The notes under the pieces: generated by a model | Told to the model about the DNA's origin: nothing | The model's database searches: none | The model's input: the letters and a program-made list of their open reading frames with translations, nothing else | Origin: Verrucomicrobiales bacterium | GTDB lineage: Bacteria > Verrucomicrobiota > Verrucomicrobiia > Limisphaerales > J093 | Direction: 5' to 3' | DNA length: 64,000 nt | Assembly (NCBI GenBank): GCA_024233215.1 | Contig: JACKPW010000006.1 | Location: 62,001 to 126,000 of the forward strand | In this document: positions 8,840 to 19,847 of the stretch, in pieces | How the letters are laid out: every line of letters starts with the position of its first letter | How positions within the stretch are numbered: the stretch's first letter is position 1 | Made by a program: the position numbers and the translations under genes

Positions 8840-9577
8840 ATGCACGTCCCAATCGGACTTCTGGCCGCAGACTTCAATCTGCTTTACGTCTGGCAGCGCT
8901 CGACCATCGAGGGCAAGGCCATCATCGTCATCCTGGTCCTGTTCTCGATCTTCGCCTGGTCCATCATGGCCACCAAGACGGTCGAAATGCGACGCGCCCG
9001 CGCGCTCAACGACCTGTTCGACCAGGAGTTCCGCGGCCAAAAGTCCGTGTTCACCATTCACGACCGGAAAGTGCAGGTGGACGGTTGCCCGAGCTTCTCC
9101 GTCTATTCCGCCGGCTGCGAGGAACTCGACGAACGGGTGCGCCAGGGGCCGGGTCTGCCCCGGCGCGAACGCATCTCACTCAAGGCGCTCGAGCACGTGA
9201 AACGGGTCATTGAAGGCGAGGTGGCCCGGCAGGCGTTGAAACTGGAATCCGGCCTGATTCTGCTGGCGATCGCGGTGAGTGGAGCCCCGTTTCTGGGGCT
9301 TCTCGGTACGGTCTGGGGGGTGATGAGTGCATTCAGCGGGATCGCCCAAGCCGTCGCGGCGGGAAACCAGGTTGACCTTGCCGCCATGGCCCCCGGCGTG
9401 GCCGGCGCATTGTTAACAACTGTGGCCGGTCTGCTGGTTGCGATCCCCTCGATGTTTGGCTATAACTGGCTGGTTCACAACCTGCGCGTGCACACGGTGG
9501 AACTCGACAACTTCGCGCAGGAACTGGTGACCCGTATCGAGATCGAGTTTCTCGGAGACGACGAGGACCCGGCCTAG
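8840..9577 (+). CDS. tolQ: TolQ (MotA/TolQ/ExbB proton channel)
   Basis: This 245-residue inner-membrane protein has one N-terminal span (about 26-46), a cytosolic loop, and two further spans in the family block that begins GAPFLGLLGTVWGVMSAF and continues through PGVAGALLTTVAGLLVAIP. It forms the proton channel with TolR that drives TolA and keeps the outer membrane constricted at division. It is first of tolQ-tolR-tolA-tolB-pal. About 190 bp containing an inverted-repeat element separate it from tolR, although the remaining Tol genes are tightly spaced. Confidence 0.92.
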   Translation: MHVPIGLLAADFNLLYVWQRSTIEGKAIIVILVLFSIFAWSIMATKTVEMRRARALNDLFDQEFRGQKSVFTIHDRKVQVDGCPSFSVYSAGCEELDERVRQGPGLPRRERISLKALEHVKRVIEGEVARQALKLESGLILLAIAVSGAPFLGLLGTVWGVMSAFSGIAQAVAAGNQVDLAAMAPGVAGALLTTVAGLLVAIPSMFGYNWLVHNLRVHTVELDNFAQELVTRIEIEFLGDDEDPA

Positions 9578-9598
9578 GCCGAAGCCACGCCGTTGAAT

Positions 9599-9739
9599 AC
9601 CGCAGATGAACGCGGATAACCACAGATCACTGCCGGAGCTTGAAGCTCTCGCCGCCACCCCGCGCCCTTGTCGGTCGGGGCAAGGCGACTCGGGACGCAG
9701 GTCCCGGGGAACCCGCGTTGAGCTGCGTGCATCCGTGGT
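9599..9739. repeat. About 141-bp inverted-repeat element between tolQ and tolR
   Basis: The left arm (9599-9620, ACCGCAGATGAACGCGG core) pairs imperfectly with the right arm (9717-9739, rc core ACCACGGATGCACGCAG). About 96 bp lie between the arms. The second element, at 63784-63926, has the same arm consensus (ACCGCAGATNNACNCGGAT) and nearly the same length. Confidence 0.6.
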
Positions 9740-9770
9740 TGAGTTGTTCTCCCGGCCAGGCTGAAACGAA

Positions 9771-10190
9771 ATGCGGCGATTCTCCCAACGCAACGCGCTG
9801 GTGACGCTGAGTGACATCAACCTCACTCCGCTGCTCGACCTTGCGTGGACGTTGCTGATCATCTTCATGATCACCACGCCGTTCCTGACGCGCGGCATCG
9901 ACCTCAAGCTCCCCGAAGGCGGGCGGCCTCCCGTGGAAGTGAACCGGAACGACCTCCAGACCGTGGAGATCGACCAGACCGGCCAGTACTTCCTGAACCG
10001 CCAGCCGATGGACCTCGACTCGCTGGAGCAGCAGTTGGTGACTTTCCATCAGAACAACCCGAACCTCGTGGTGCGTATCCGGGCGGACAAACAGGGCGCC
10101 GTCGATCCCTTCGTCCGCGTCATCGACCGGCTTACCGAACATGGAATCACCCGGATTTCGATCGCCACCGAACCCGGAGGCCGCCGATGA
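9771..10190 (+). CDS. tolR: TolR (ExbD/TolR family)
   Basis: The product has 139 residues, a single N-terminal membrane span (about 20-42) that carries an aspartate in NLTPLLDLAWTLLIIF, and a periplasmic ExbD-type domain. That aspartate corresponds to the protonatable residue of the TolQ-TolR channel. The gene overlaps tolA by 4 bp (ATGA at 10187-10190). Confidence 0.93.
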   Translation: MRRFSQRNALVTLSDINLTPLLDLAWTLLIIFMITTPFLTRGIDLKLPEGGRPPVEVNRNDLQTVEIDQTGQYFLNRQPMDLDSLEQQLVTFHQNNPNLVVRIRADKQGAVDPFVRVIDRLTEHGITRISIATEPGGRR

Positions 10191-11074
10191 AACGTCTGCA
10201 GCGTGAATGCCTGACCCTTTCCACCGTGTTGCACGGGGTGCTCCTGGCCATCCTGTTCCTGGGAACCGCGTTCCTGGCCCATCCCAAACCACCGGAACAA
10301 ACAGAGCCGGTAACCCTCCTCGATTTCGTGCCGGACAAGCTGGTGGACGAAAACGTCGCCAACCCGGGAGGCACAGCCCCCACCCCACCGGCGGATCCTC
10401 CTCCACAACGGCGCGTCGATCCCCCGCCCCGGAAGCCGGACCCGGACCCGGTTCCGGAACCCCGCCGTGAGCCCACTCCGCCTCCGAAAGACACGGTCAA
10501 GGAACCGGAGGTGAAGCCCCCACCCAAGGCTCCCGTGCGCGAACCCGACCCCAAACCCGACCCTGAGCCGGAGAAACCGAAGTGGACGCCCTCCAAGGAC
10601 ATCAAGGTCAACCTCAACAAGACCACGAAGACGCCCACCGCCGCCCAGCAGGCGGCCGAAAAGGCCCGGGAACAGCGCGAGCGCGAAACCCGCGAAGCGT
10701 TGAACAACTCGATCAACCGGCTCCAAAGCCAGTTCCAAACCCAGATTTCGTTCAGCATTCCGGGCTCCGGCGGCGCCAGCTACGCCAACTATGGCGCCTA
10801 TGTCCGCACGATCTACGACCGGAACTGGCGTGAGCCCGCGGGCAGCGTCGAGGGCAATCCCACGGTCAAGGCGCGCATCGTGATTGCGCGCGACGGCAAG
10901 GTGGTGTCGTCGGAAATCGTCGATCGGTCCGGCCAGCCGGCGATGGATCGATCGATTCAGGAGCTGCTGGGCCGGATTCAGAACATTGGCCGCTCGTTCC
11001 CGGATGGCGCAAAGGACGACCAGCGCTCCTTCATTCTCACTTTCAACCTCAAGTCAAAACTCGGACTCGGATGA
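10187..11074 (+). CDS. tolA: TolA/TonB-like periplasmic linker
   Basis: The 295-residue protein has an N-terminal membrane anchor (about 12-30), a long Pro/Lys/Glu-rich periplasmic spacer (about 60-160), a short charged helix (AAEKAREQRERETREAL), and a C-terminal TonB/TolA fold (about 205-290: YGAYVRTIYDRNW, VKARIVIARDGKV, and a basic C-terminus). By order it is the TolA equivalent that links TolQR to Pal/TolB. The spacer is much shorter than the E. coli TolA helix and resembles TonB. It overlaps tolB by 4 bp. Confidence 0.85.
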   Translation: MKRLQRECLTLSTVLHGVLLAILFLGTAFLAHPKPPEQTEPVTLLDFVPDKLVDENVANPGGTAPTPPADPPPQRRVDPPPRKPDPDPVPEPRREPTPPPKDTVKEPEVKPPPKAPVREPDPKPDPEPEKPKWTPSKDIKVNLNKTTKTPTAAQQAAEKAREQRERETREALNNSINRLQSQFQTQISFSIPGSGGASYANYGAYVRTIYDRNWREPAGSVEGNPTVKARIVIARDGKVVSSEIVDRSGQPAMDRSIQELLGRIQNIGRSFPDGAKDDQRSFILTFNLKSKLGLG

Positions 11075-12261
11075 TGCGGATGACTCAGATCAACCACCCC
11101 GCCCCCCGGCTGGCCGCCCTGTTGCTGGCCGGCGTAACCGCCTTCGGAGCGGACCAGGTACTGCCTCCAATCGATCGCCTCGGCATCGGGGACGTCCCCC
11201 CGATTCCCATCGCGCTCTCCGGTTACACCGGCGAGGTCGCGCAGGTGCTGGAATTCGACCTGGAGGTCGTCGGCTTCAAGGTCGTGCCGGAATCGACCTC
11301 CGGTCTCCAGTATATCCTGAGCGGCAAGAACGACGGCCGGGTCGAGGGCACCCTGCGGGATGCCGTGAGCAAGCAGAGCAGGCTCCACAAGGCCTACGGG
11401 GGCACCTCCCTTCGCCAGCAGGCCCACGGACTGGCGGATGACGTGGTCAAGGAGGTCCTCGGCCTGCCCGGCATTGCCCGGACGCGCATCGCCTTCAAAC
11501 GCGACCTCGGCCGGCGCAGCGAGCTTTACATCTCGGACTACGACGGCTATGGCGCCGCCGCGATCACGTCGGACGGCTCAGTGGTCGCCGCTCCCTGCTG
11601 GGCTCCCGGGAAGAACCTCCTCGTTTACACCACGTACCTGGCGGGCAACCCGGACATCATGTCGCACGATCTCAGCACCGGAAAACGGGCGTACGTCGCA
11701 CGGTATTCCGGGTCGAACATCTCGCCCGCCGTGTCGCCGGACGGAGGGCGCGTGGCGATGATCATGAGCAAGGGTGGGAGTCCGGATCTCTACGTGGCGG
11801 ATATTGACGGCTCGAACCTGCGGCAGTTGACCAAGACACCGGAGGACGAGTCATCGCCCTGCTGGTCGCCGGACGGCCGGACAATCTGCTTTTCGACGCG
11901 GATTGGGGGGCGGCGCACCCTGGCCACCATCCCGGTGGCTGGCGGCGCGGTGAAGCGACTGAACACCTCGGGGGCGGTCAATCCTTCCGAGCCAGCCTGG
12001 TCACCGGACGGCAAGTGGATCGCCTTCACGTCGCAACGCCGTGACTTCGAGATTTGCGTGGTTCCGGCGGCGGGCGGGACTGCCCGGACGGTGGCGGTGG
12101 GGGAGGATCCTTCCTGGTCACCCAACTCGCGGACGCTGGTGATGGTGCAACGGGACAAGCAGGCGAATCGCACCCTGTCTGTGCTTGACGTCCTCACCAA
12201 ACAACGAAAGACTTTGGCCACCGGTCTGGGGTCCTGCTCGCAACCGACTTGGGCTCGTTGA
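11071..12261 (+). CDS. tolB: TolB periplasmic beta-propeller
   Basis: This 396-residue protein has a signal peptide (cleavage near residue 27), an N-terminal TolB alpha/beta domain (about 40-140) and repeated WD40-like PD40 blades with the hallmarks ISPAVSPDGGRVAM, SSPCWSPDGRTICFS, SEPAWSPDGKWIAFTS and DPSWSPNSRTLVM. It binds Pal at the outer membrane. The length is slightly below the usual 430. It is separated from pal by 26 bp. Confidence 0.93.
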   Translation: MMRMTQINHPAPRLAALLLAGVTAFGADQVLPPIDRLGIGDVPPIPIALSGYTGEVAQVLEFDLEVVGFKVVPESTSGLQYILSGKNDGRVEGTLRDAVSKQSRLHKAYGGTSLRQQAHGLADDVVKEVLGLPGIARTRIAFKRDLGRRSELYISDYDGYGAAAITSDGSVVAAPCWAPGKNLLVYTTYLAGNPDIMSHDLSTGKRAYVARYSGSNISPAVSPDGGRVAMIMSKGGSPDLYVADIDGSNLRQLTKTPEDESSPCWSPDGRTICFSTRIGGRRTLATIPVAGGAVKRLNTSGAVNPSEPAWSPDGKWIAFTSQRRDFEICVVPAAGGTARTVAVGEDPSWSPNSRTLVMVQRDKQANRTLSVLDVLTKQRKTLATGLGSCSQPTWAR

Positions 12262-12287
12262 CCCGGAAAGCCGGGACTGTAGACACC

Positions 12288-12893
12288 ATGAAACGCGCTC
12301 TTCTCAACCTCTCTGTCGCCTCGCTGGTGCTGATGCTCGGCGCCACCGGCTGCAAACGCCCTGAAAAAGGGGTGACCCCCATTTCCGGCCGCGGGGCGGC
12401 CACCGTTGACACCAGCACCTCCGCCAACCCGCCGCTGGGGGGTACTCCGGGAGGTGAAGGGGGGCTGACCTCGGAGCCCCTCGGGCCTGGTGGCGGCGAA
12501 CAGGCCGGTTTGGATACCTTCGAGGGCTACCTGATGGACAAGGAGCGATTTGCCGGGCAGACCATCTACTTCGATTTCGACAGCTCGGTGGTAAAGCTGG
12601 ACCAGATCGACAAGGTCAACGCGGTGGGAGACGAGCTGAAGCTCCTGCCGGCGGTCAAACTGCTCATCGACGGCCATTGTGACGAACGCGGCACCGAGGA
12701 GTACAACCGGGCACTCGGCGACCGCCGCGCACTCGCGGCGCGCGAGGTGCTGGTGAAGTACGGAATCGACAAGAACCGCATTCGCGTCCGGAGCTGGGGT
12801 GAGGACATGCCGGCGGACCTGGGCCATGACAACGCCGCGTGGGCCCGGAATCGCCGGGACGAATTCATTCTTCTTCTGCCGCCGACGAACTGA
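12288..12893 (+). CDS. pal: Pal, peptidoglycan-associated lipoprotein
   Basis: The 201-residue product has a lipoprotein signal ending in LGATGC (Cys about 21), a Gly/Pro-rich linker and an OmpA-like C-terminal domain: IYFDFDSSVVK, then HCDERGTEEYNRALGDRRA with the residues that grip meso-diaminopimelate. It anchors the Tol complex to peptidoglycan. An in-frame ATG 13 codons upstream would put a non-signal stretch in front, so 12288 is chosen. A strong hairpin terminator follows. No cpoB/ybgF gene follows. Confidence 0.94.
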   Translation: MKRALLNLSVASLVLMLGATGCKRPEKGVTPISGRGAATVDTSTSANPPLGGTPGGEGGLTSEPLGPGGGEQAGLDTFEGYLMDKERFAGQTIYFDFDSSVVKLDQIDKVNAVGDELKLLPAVKLLIDGHCDERGTEEYNRALGDRRALAAREVLVKYGIDKNRIRVRSWGEDMPADLGHDNAAWARNRRDEFILLLPPTN

Positions 12894-12924
12894 GGCCACC
12901 CGGTTTCAGTTTGCCGCGGCGCTC

Positions 12925-12968
12925 CCGCCCCCTGCCAATCACCGATTGGAGGGGGCGGTTGCTTTGTC
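12925..12968 (+). terminator. Rho-independent-type terminator after pal
   Basis: CCGCCCCCT (from 12925) pairs with AGGGGGCGG (to 12958). The inner stem CCAATC/GATTGG extends it, with one bulged G. A T-containing tail (TTGCTTTGTC) follows. It closes the tol-pal operon. Confidence 0.75.
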
Positions 12969-13000
12969 GTTCCCGGCTCCCGGAGCCCCGGCAAAGCCAT

Positions 13001-13029
13001 TTGCCAGTTGGACCAACTTGACCTAGAAA
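13001..13029 (+). promoter_or_regulatory. cimA promoter with a palindrome in the spacer
   Basis: TTGCCA (13001-13006) and TAGAAA (13024-13029) are 17 bp apart. A perfect 13-bp palindrome AGTTGGACCAACT (13006-13018) fills much of the spacer and could be an operator. Confidence 0.45.
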
Positions 13030-13054
13030 CACCCCTCCGCTGGAAGCGGAACCT

Positions 13055-14629
13055 ATGAGCAAGAGACGAACCGTCGAAATCTACGACACCACCCTGCGCG
13101 ATGGCAGCCAGGGCGAAGGGATCAACTTCTCCGCCCTCGACAAGTTGCGGATCGCCGAGAAGCTCGACGCCTTCGGGGTGCACTACATCGAGGGCGGCTG
13201 GCCCGGCTCAAATCCCAAGGACATGGAGTTCTTCCAGCAGGCCGCCCGGAGGAAGTGGAAGAACGCGCGGATCGCCGCCTTCAGCATGACCCGCCGCAAA
13301 GGCATCGCCGTGGAAAACGATGACCTCATGCGCCAGGTGCTGGAGGCCGAAACCCCGGTGGCCACCATCGTCGGCAAGACCTGGTTGCTGCACGTCACCG
13401 AGGTCCTCCGCGCCAGGCCGGACGAGAACCTCGCCATGATCGCGGACACCATCGGCTACCTCAAGGCCCAGGGGCGGACGGTGATCTACGACGCGGAACA
13501 TGCATTTGACGGTTACAAGGACGAACCCGAGTACTCCCTGGCCACTTGGAAAGCGGCCGCCGAGGCCGGGGCTGCATGCATCGTGCTGTGCGACACCAAT
13601 GGCGGATCCCTGCCGCAGGAAATCCGGCAGATCGTCGCAACGGCAAAGAACGCCTTGAGCGTCCCTGTCGGCATCCACACCCACAACGACTGCGGTCTCG
13701 GTGTGGCCAACGGCATCGCCGGCATCGAGGCGGGCGCCGGTCAGATTCAGGGCACGATCAATGGCTACGGCGAACGCACCGGGAATTGCGACCTCACCAG
13801 CGTCATGCCCCTCGTGGAGTTCAAGATGGGCCTGCAGGGAGTGCCGGCAAAATCCCTCTCGAAACTGCGCGAGCTTTCCGAGTTCGTGAACGAAATCGCC
13901 AATCTCCGGCATGACCCGCGCCAACCGTGGGTCGGCCAGACCGCGTTCGCCCACAAGGGCGGCATGCACGTGCACGCCATTGACCGCGTAGCTCGAAGCT
14001 ACGAACACATCAACCCGGAGGCGATCGGGAACCAGCGCCGCGTGCTCGTCAGCGACATGTCCGGTCGCACCAACATTCTCCTGAAAGCCACGGAACTGGG
14101 TTTCAAGCTCGATCCCTCCGCCCCGGAAACCCGCGCGATCACGGCCGAAGTCAAACGCCGGGAGGGTGACGGCTACGAATACGAGGCCGCCGAGGCTTCC
14201 CTGGCCCTGCTGATCCGGGGAATCCAGGAACACAACCCGGAGTTGCTCTTCAACGTGGACGCCTACCACGTTTCCATGCGCCGCGATTCCAACACCTCCA
14301 TCTGCGAGGCAACCGTCAAGGTGCGCGTCGGCGATCAGGTGGCCCACACGGTCGCCGAAGGGGACGGCCCGGTGAACGCCCTGGACGGCGCGTTGCGAAA
14401 CGGCCTTTCGAAGTTCTTCCCCCCGCTGAAGAAGGTGTCTCTGACCGATTACAAGGTGCGCATTCTCGACACCGGCACCGGCACCGCCGCCAAGACCCGC
14501 GTCCTGATCCAGTCCAGCGACGGCAAGCGGGAATGGGGTACCGTGGGAGTCAGCGAGAACATCATCGACGCCAGCCTGCAGGCACTGGTCGACTCGATGG
14601 AATACGCGCTGCTCAAGAAGACGCCTTGA
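13055..14629 (+). CDS. cimA: (R)-citramalate synthase
   Basis: The 524-residue enzyme condenses pyruvate with acetyl-CoA to citramalate, the threonine-independent route into isoleucine. It has the HMGL-like barrel start YDTTLRDGSQGEG, the metal site GIHTHNDCGLGVAN, and the GYGERTGNCDL loop. The C-terminal LeuA-type regulatory domain (about 400-520) ends in VDSMEYALL. The early block FGVHYIEGGWPGSNPKD is typical of the CimA rather than the LeuA subgroup. A GGAAGCGGA sequence precedes the ATG. Monocistronic by context: a terminator and promoter lie upstream and a separate promoter at its stop. Confidence 0.92.
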   Translation: MSKRRTVEIYDTTLRDGSQGEGINFSALDKLRIAEKLDAFGVHYIEGGWPGSNPKDMEFFQQAARRKWKNARIAAFSMTRRKGIAVENDDLMRQVLEAETPVATIVGKTWLLHVTEVLRARPDENLAMIADTIGYLKAQGRTVIYDAEHAFDGYKDEPEYSLATWKAAAEAGAACIVLCDTNGGSLPQEIRQIVATAKNALSVPVGIHTHNDCGLGVANGIAGIEAGAGQIQGTINGYGERTGNCDLTSVMPLVEFKMGLQGVPAKSLSKLRELSEFVNEIANLRHDPRQPWVGQTAFAHKGGMHVHAIDRVARSYEHINPEAIGNQRRVLVSDMSGRTNILLKATELGFKLDPSAPETRAITAEVKRREGDGYEYEAAEASLALLIRGIQEHNPELLFNVDAYHVSMRRDSNTSICEATVKVRVGDQVAHTVAEGDGPVNALDGALRNGLSKFFPPLKKVSLTDYKVRILDTGTGTAAKTRVLIQSSDGKREWGTVGVSENIIDASLQALVDSMEYALLKKTP

Positions 14630-14653
14630 CGGCTATACATCGCGGTGTATAGT
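14626..14653 (+). promoter_or_regulatory. Toxin-antitoxin promoter with overlapping operator
   Basis: TTGACG (14626-14631) and TATAGT (14648-14653) are 16 bp apart, the best sigma-70-type match in the window. The inverted repeat CTATACAT-CGCG-GTGTATAG (14633-14652, 7 of 8 pairs) covers the spacer and -10, as expected for an autoregulated TA operon. The -35 overlaps the cimA stop codon. Confidence 0.7.
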
Positions 14654-14659
14654 CGCCGT

Positions 14660-15100
14660 GTGAAAAAGAAGGGCGTCAACTACGGGGATTCCACCGGATC
14701 TGGGGCGCCTGCGTTGCGGGATGCCACCGCCGCCGAGGTGGAGCCCATGGTGCGGACGCAGGTCTACCTGACCCGTCGCGAGCATGAATTCCTCACCGCT
14801 GAAGCCGGTCGGTTGGGCCGGCCCATGGCGGCGGTGTTGCGATCGTTCATCGACGAGAAGATGGAGATTCCAGATGAGGTCTGGGACAACAACCCCTTGC
14901 TGGCCCCTCCGGTGGAGGATCCGGATTGGGTGGGGCATGAGGATGGTGCGATCAACCACGACCACTACATTTACGGTTGTCCCAAGAAATGGGTGAAGAA
15001 GGACGGAGAGTGGGTTGAAGCGCCTCCGCTGCCTGACGATTACTACGAGAATCCAGCGAGCAGCGCCGCCTATGACCGGATGCTGGAGGGGATGTCGTGA
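14660..15100 (+). CDS. Antitoxin-like protein with ribbon-helix-helix segment (VapB role)
   Basis: The core (about residues 31-70 from this start) reads VRTQVYLTRREHEFL and PMAAVLRSFIDEK. This is a short beta strand then two helices, as in RHH/CopG DNA-binding antitoxins. An acidic, aromatic tail follows that may neutralise the toxin. The gene overlaps the PIN toxin by 4 bp. The start is uncertain: the GTG at 14660 coincides with the predicted transcript start and would be leaderless, while an ATG at 14747 has a GAGGTGG site just before it and begins right at the RHH strand. Confidence 0.65.
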   Translation: MKKKGVNYGDSTGSGAPALRDATAAEVEPMVRTQVYLTRREHEFLTAEAGRLGRPMAAVLRSFIDEKMEIPDEVWDNNPLLAPPVEDPDWVGHEDGAINHDHYIYGCPKKWVKKDGEWVEAPPLPDDYYENPASSAAYDRMLEGMS

Positions 15101-15507
15101 ACGGTGGGGCGGTGTTCCTGGATGCCTCCGTGTGGATTGCGCTTCGGGATCCCAGGGAACCCCGTCACGCCGAGGCCCAGCGTGTCGTGGCGCAGGTTCT
15201 CCGGGGTCGAAGCGGCTTCGTGGTCACCCCCTTGATCTTCGCCGAAACCCACGCCTATTTCACCCGCTCGCGTCTGCGCCGGACCCAGGTTCTCGATGAT
15301 TTCGAAAAGAACCCGGTCATCCGATGCGAACCCACGCTGGCAAGCGATCACGCGGAGGCCATTCGACTGCTGCGGGATTACACCGACAAAGCCTGGTCCT
15401 TCTGCGACGCCGTTTCCCTTGTCGTCATGCGGCGTCTGGGCCTGCGTCGGGCAGCCTCGTTCGACCAGCATTTCCGACAGTTCGGGGAACTCGAGATTAT
15501 CGAATGA
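15097..15507 (+). CDS. vapC: PIN-domain toxin (VapC-like ribonuclease)
   Basis: The 136-residue protein begins VFLDASVWIAL with the first PIN acidic residue. It continues with a central AETH-type motif (FAETHAY), SFCDAVSLVVM with the third acidic residue, and ends AASFDQHFRQFG with the fourth. This is the acidic set of Mg-dependent PIN RNases. The GTG start overlaps the antitoxin stop (GTGA). The operon architecture supports a type II toxin-antitoxin pair. Confidence 0.85.
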   Translation: MNGGAVFLDASVWIALRDPREPRHAEAQRVVAQVLRGRSGFVVTPLIFAETHAYFTRSRLRRTQVLDDFEKNPVIRCEPTLASDHAEAIRLLRDYTDKAWSFCDAVSLVVMRRLGLRRAASFDQHFRQFGELEIIE

Positions 15508-15516
15508 CCGGGCACC

Positions 15517-16539
15517 TCAGGGTCGGTTTCCGCCTTCAGGGACCTGCTTGAGTTCGCCCAGGCCGCGGCTGGTCAGGACCCGGCTGAAAGTCGGCGTGGT
15601 CACCGAGTAAGGGAACCCCTGCCCGGCGGTCCCGGCCCCAAACCGACCGTGTTTGTCGAGCGCCACGAAGCTGACCCGCAACGCCGAGCCGAGCGGGTCT
15701 TTGCGTGCGATGCGGCGCAGTGCTTCCAGACAGGCCTCGGTGGGGTGCAGGCCCTGCCGCATCAACTCCACCACCAGGAACGTGCCGCAATAGCGCATCA
15801 CGTTCTCCCCCACGCCGGTGGCGCCGGCGGCCCCAACCTCGTTGTCGACGTAAAGCCCGCTGCCGATGATCGGGGAGTCGCCCACGCGCCCTGGCAGTTT
15901 CCCGGACAAACCGCTGGTCGAACAGCCGCCGGCAATCGTGCCATCCGCGCCCAGCACCAGGAGCGCGATGGTGTCGTGATTGTCGGAAGAGGCGGGCGTT
16001 GGGTGGCCGGCCGCGCGTTCCGCCATGCGGGCTTTCTGCCAGGCGGCGTGCTTCGCCTCGGAGTCGATTTCAATGGATTCAAGCCCCTGCTCGAGCGCGA
16101 ACATCCGGGCGCCGTCGCCCACCAGCATCACGTGGTGGGTCCGTTCCATCACGCAGCGGGCCGCTGAAATCGGGTGCACAATGCCCTCGATGCCCCCCAC
16201 GCTTCCGGCTTGGTGCCCCGGACCGTTCATGATGCAGGCATCGAGCTGCACCACCCCGGCCGCGTTCGGGCGACCGCTCAATCCGACGGAGCCGTTGCCG
16301 GACGATTCCGTGAGCCGGATGCCCTGTTCGACCGCATCCAAGGGGGAACCGCCGTGCTTGAGGGTGGCAAGGGCCTGTTCGTTGGCGGCCTTGCCGAACG
16401 GCCAGGTGGAGACAATCAACGGGGTTTCCCCCGGGGTGGCTGGCGATTCCGCGTCCTCCGCCACGGCTTGTTTGAAAACCGTGCCACCGGTGAGAGCCAG
16501 TCCGGTCCGCGTCACGAAGTCTCTGCGCGATGTCTTCAT
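15517..16539 (-). CDS. N4-(beta-N-acetylglucosaminyl)-L-asparaginase / isoaspartyl peptidase family, Tat-exported
   Basis: The 340-residue product starts with a twin-arginine signal (TSRRDFVTRTGLALTGG). The mature part is an Ntn hydrolase of the glycosylasparaginase type. It has ACIMNGPGHQAGSVGG, GDGARMFA, a linker ending in DNHDT whose threonine is the expected autocleavage nucleophile, then IGSGLYVDNEVGAAGATGVGE. The predicted role is periplasmic removal of Asn-linked GlcNAc or hydrolysis of asparagine-type amides. An in-frame start 26 codons upstream would bury the Tat signal, so 16539 is chosen. It is divergent from valS. Confidence 0.88.
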   Translation of the reverse strand: MKTSRRDFVTRTGLALTGGTVFKQAVAEDAESPATPGETPLIVSTWPFGKAANEQALATLKHGGSPLDAVEQGIRLTESSGNGSVGLSGRPNAAGVVQLDACIMNGPGHQAGSVGGIEGIVHPISAARCVMERTHHVMLVGDGARMFALEQGLESIEIDSEAKHAAWQKARMAERAAGHPTPASSDNHDTIALLVLGADGTIAGGCSTSGLSGKLPGRVGDSPIIGSGLYVDNEVGAAGATGVGENVMRYCGTFLVVELMRQGLHPTEACLEALRRIARKDPLGSALRVSFVALDKHGRFGAGTAGQGFPYSVTTPTFSRVLTSRGLGELKQVPEGGNRP

Positions 16540-16583
16540 CGCCCGCAACTTGGCGCAACTCAGGGCGAAATGCACGTTTCGCC

Positions 16584-16607
16584 TCGCGTTCCCGGTCGCG
16601 TTCCCGG
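16584..16607. repeat. 12-bp tandem repeat in the divergent promoter region
   Basis: TCGCGTTCCCGG occurs twice head to tail between the asparaginase and valS genes, upstream of the valS -35. Confidence 0.7.
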
Positions 16608-16610
16608 TCA

Positions 16611-16640
16611 TTGCCAAGCGCGCCCCGGGTTCGTTAGGCT
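16611..16640 (+). promoter_or_regulatory. Candidate valS promoter
   Basis: TTGCCA (16611-16616) and TAGGCT (16635-16640) are 18 bp apart and end 15 bp before the ATG, giving a very short leader. Confidence 0.4.
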
Positions 16641-16655
16641 GCGCGGCTCATTGAC

Positions 16656-19742
<3,087 letters not shown>

Positions 19743-19836
19743 GGCGGCGCTTCAAAGCCGGCCGAAATTATCGGCGTGAGTCGAGGCATTCCTGTCCGGG
19801 ACCCTGTCGGAGTTCCGCGAACAGGATGAACAGGAT
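19743..19836. other. Convergent intergenic region
   Basis: This short gap lies between the valS stop and the end of the YihY-like gene. It contains part of a 9-bp tandem repeat and no obvious terminator. Confidence 0.4.
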
Positions 19837-19847
19837 TCACAGGATGG
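19821..19847 (+). repeat. 9-bp tandem repeat ACAGGATNN, three units
   Basis: The units ACAGGATGA, ACAGGATTC and ACAGGATGG run head to tail and overlap the stop codon of the minus-strand YihY-like gene at 19837. Confidence 0.7.

Noticed and set aside
6724..8877. 717-codon minus-strand frame
   Set aside because: It is antisense to the anion symporter. Its composition (Gln/Arg/His rich) is typical of a GC-rich shadow frame.
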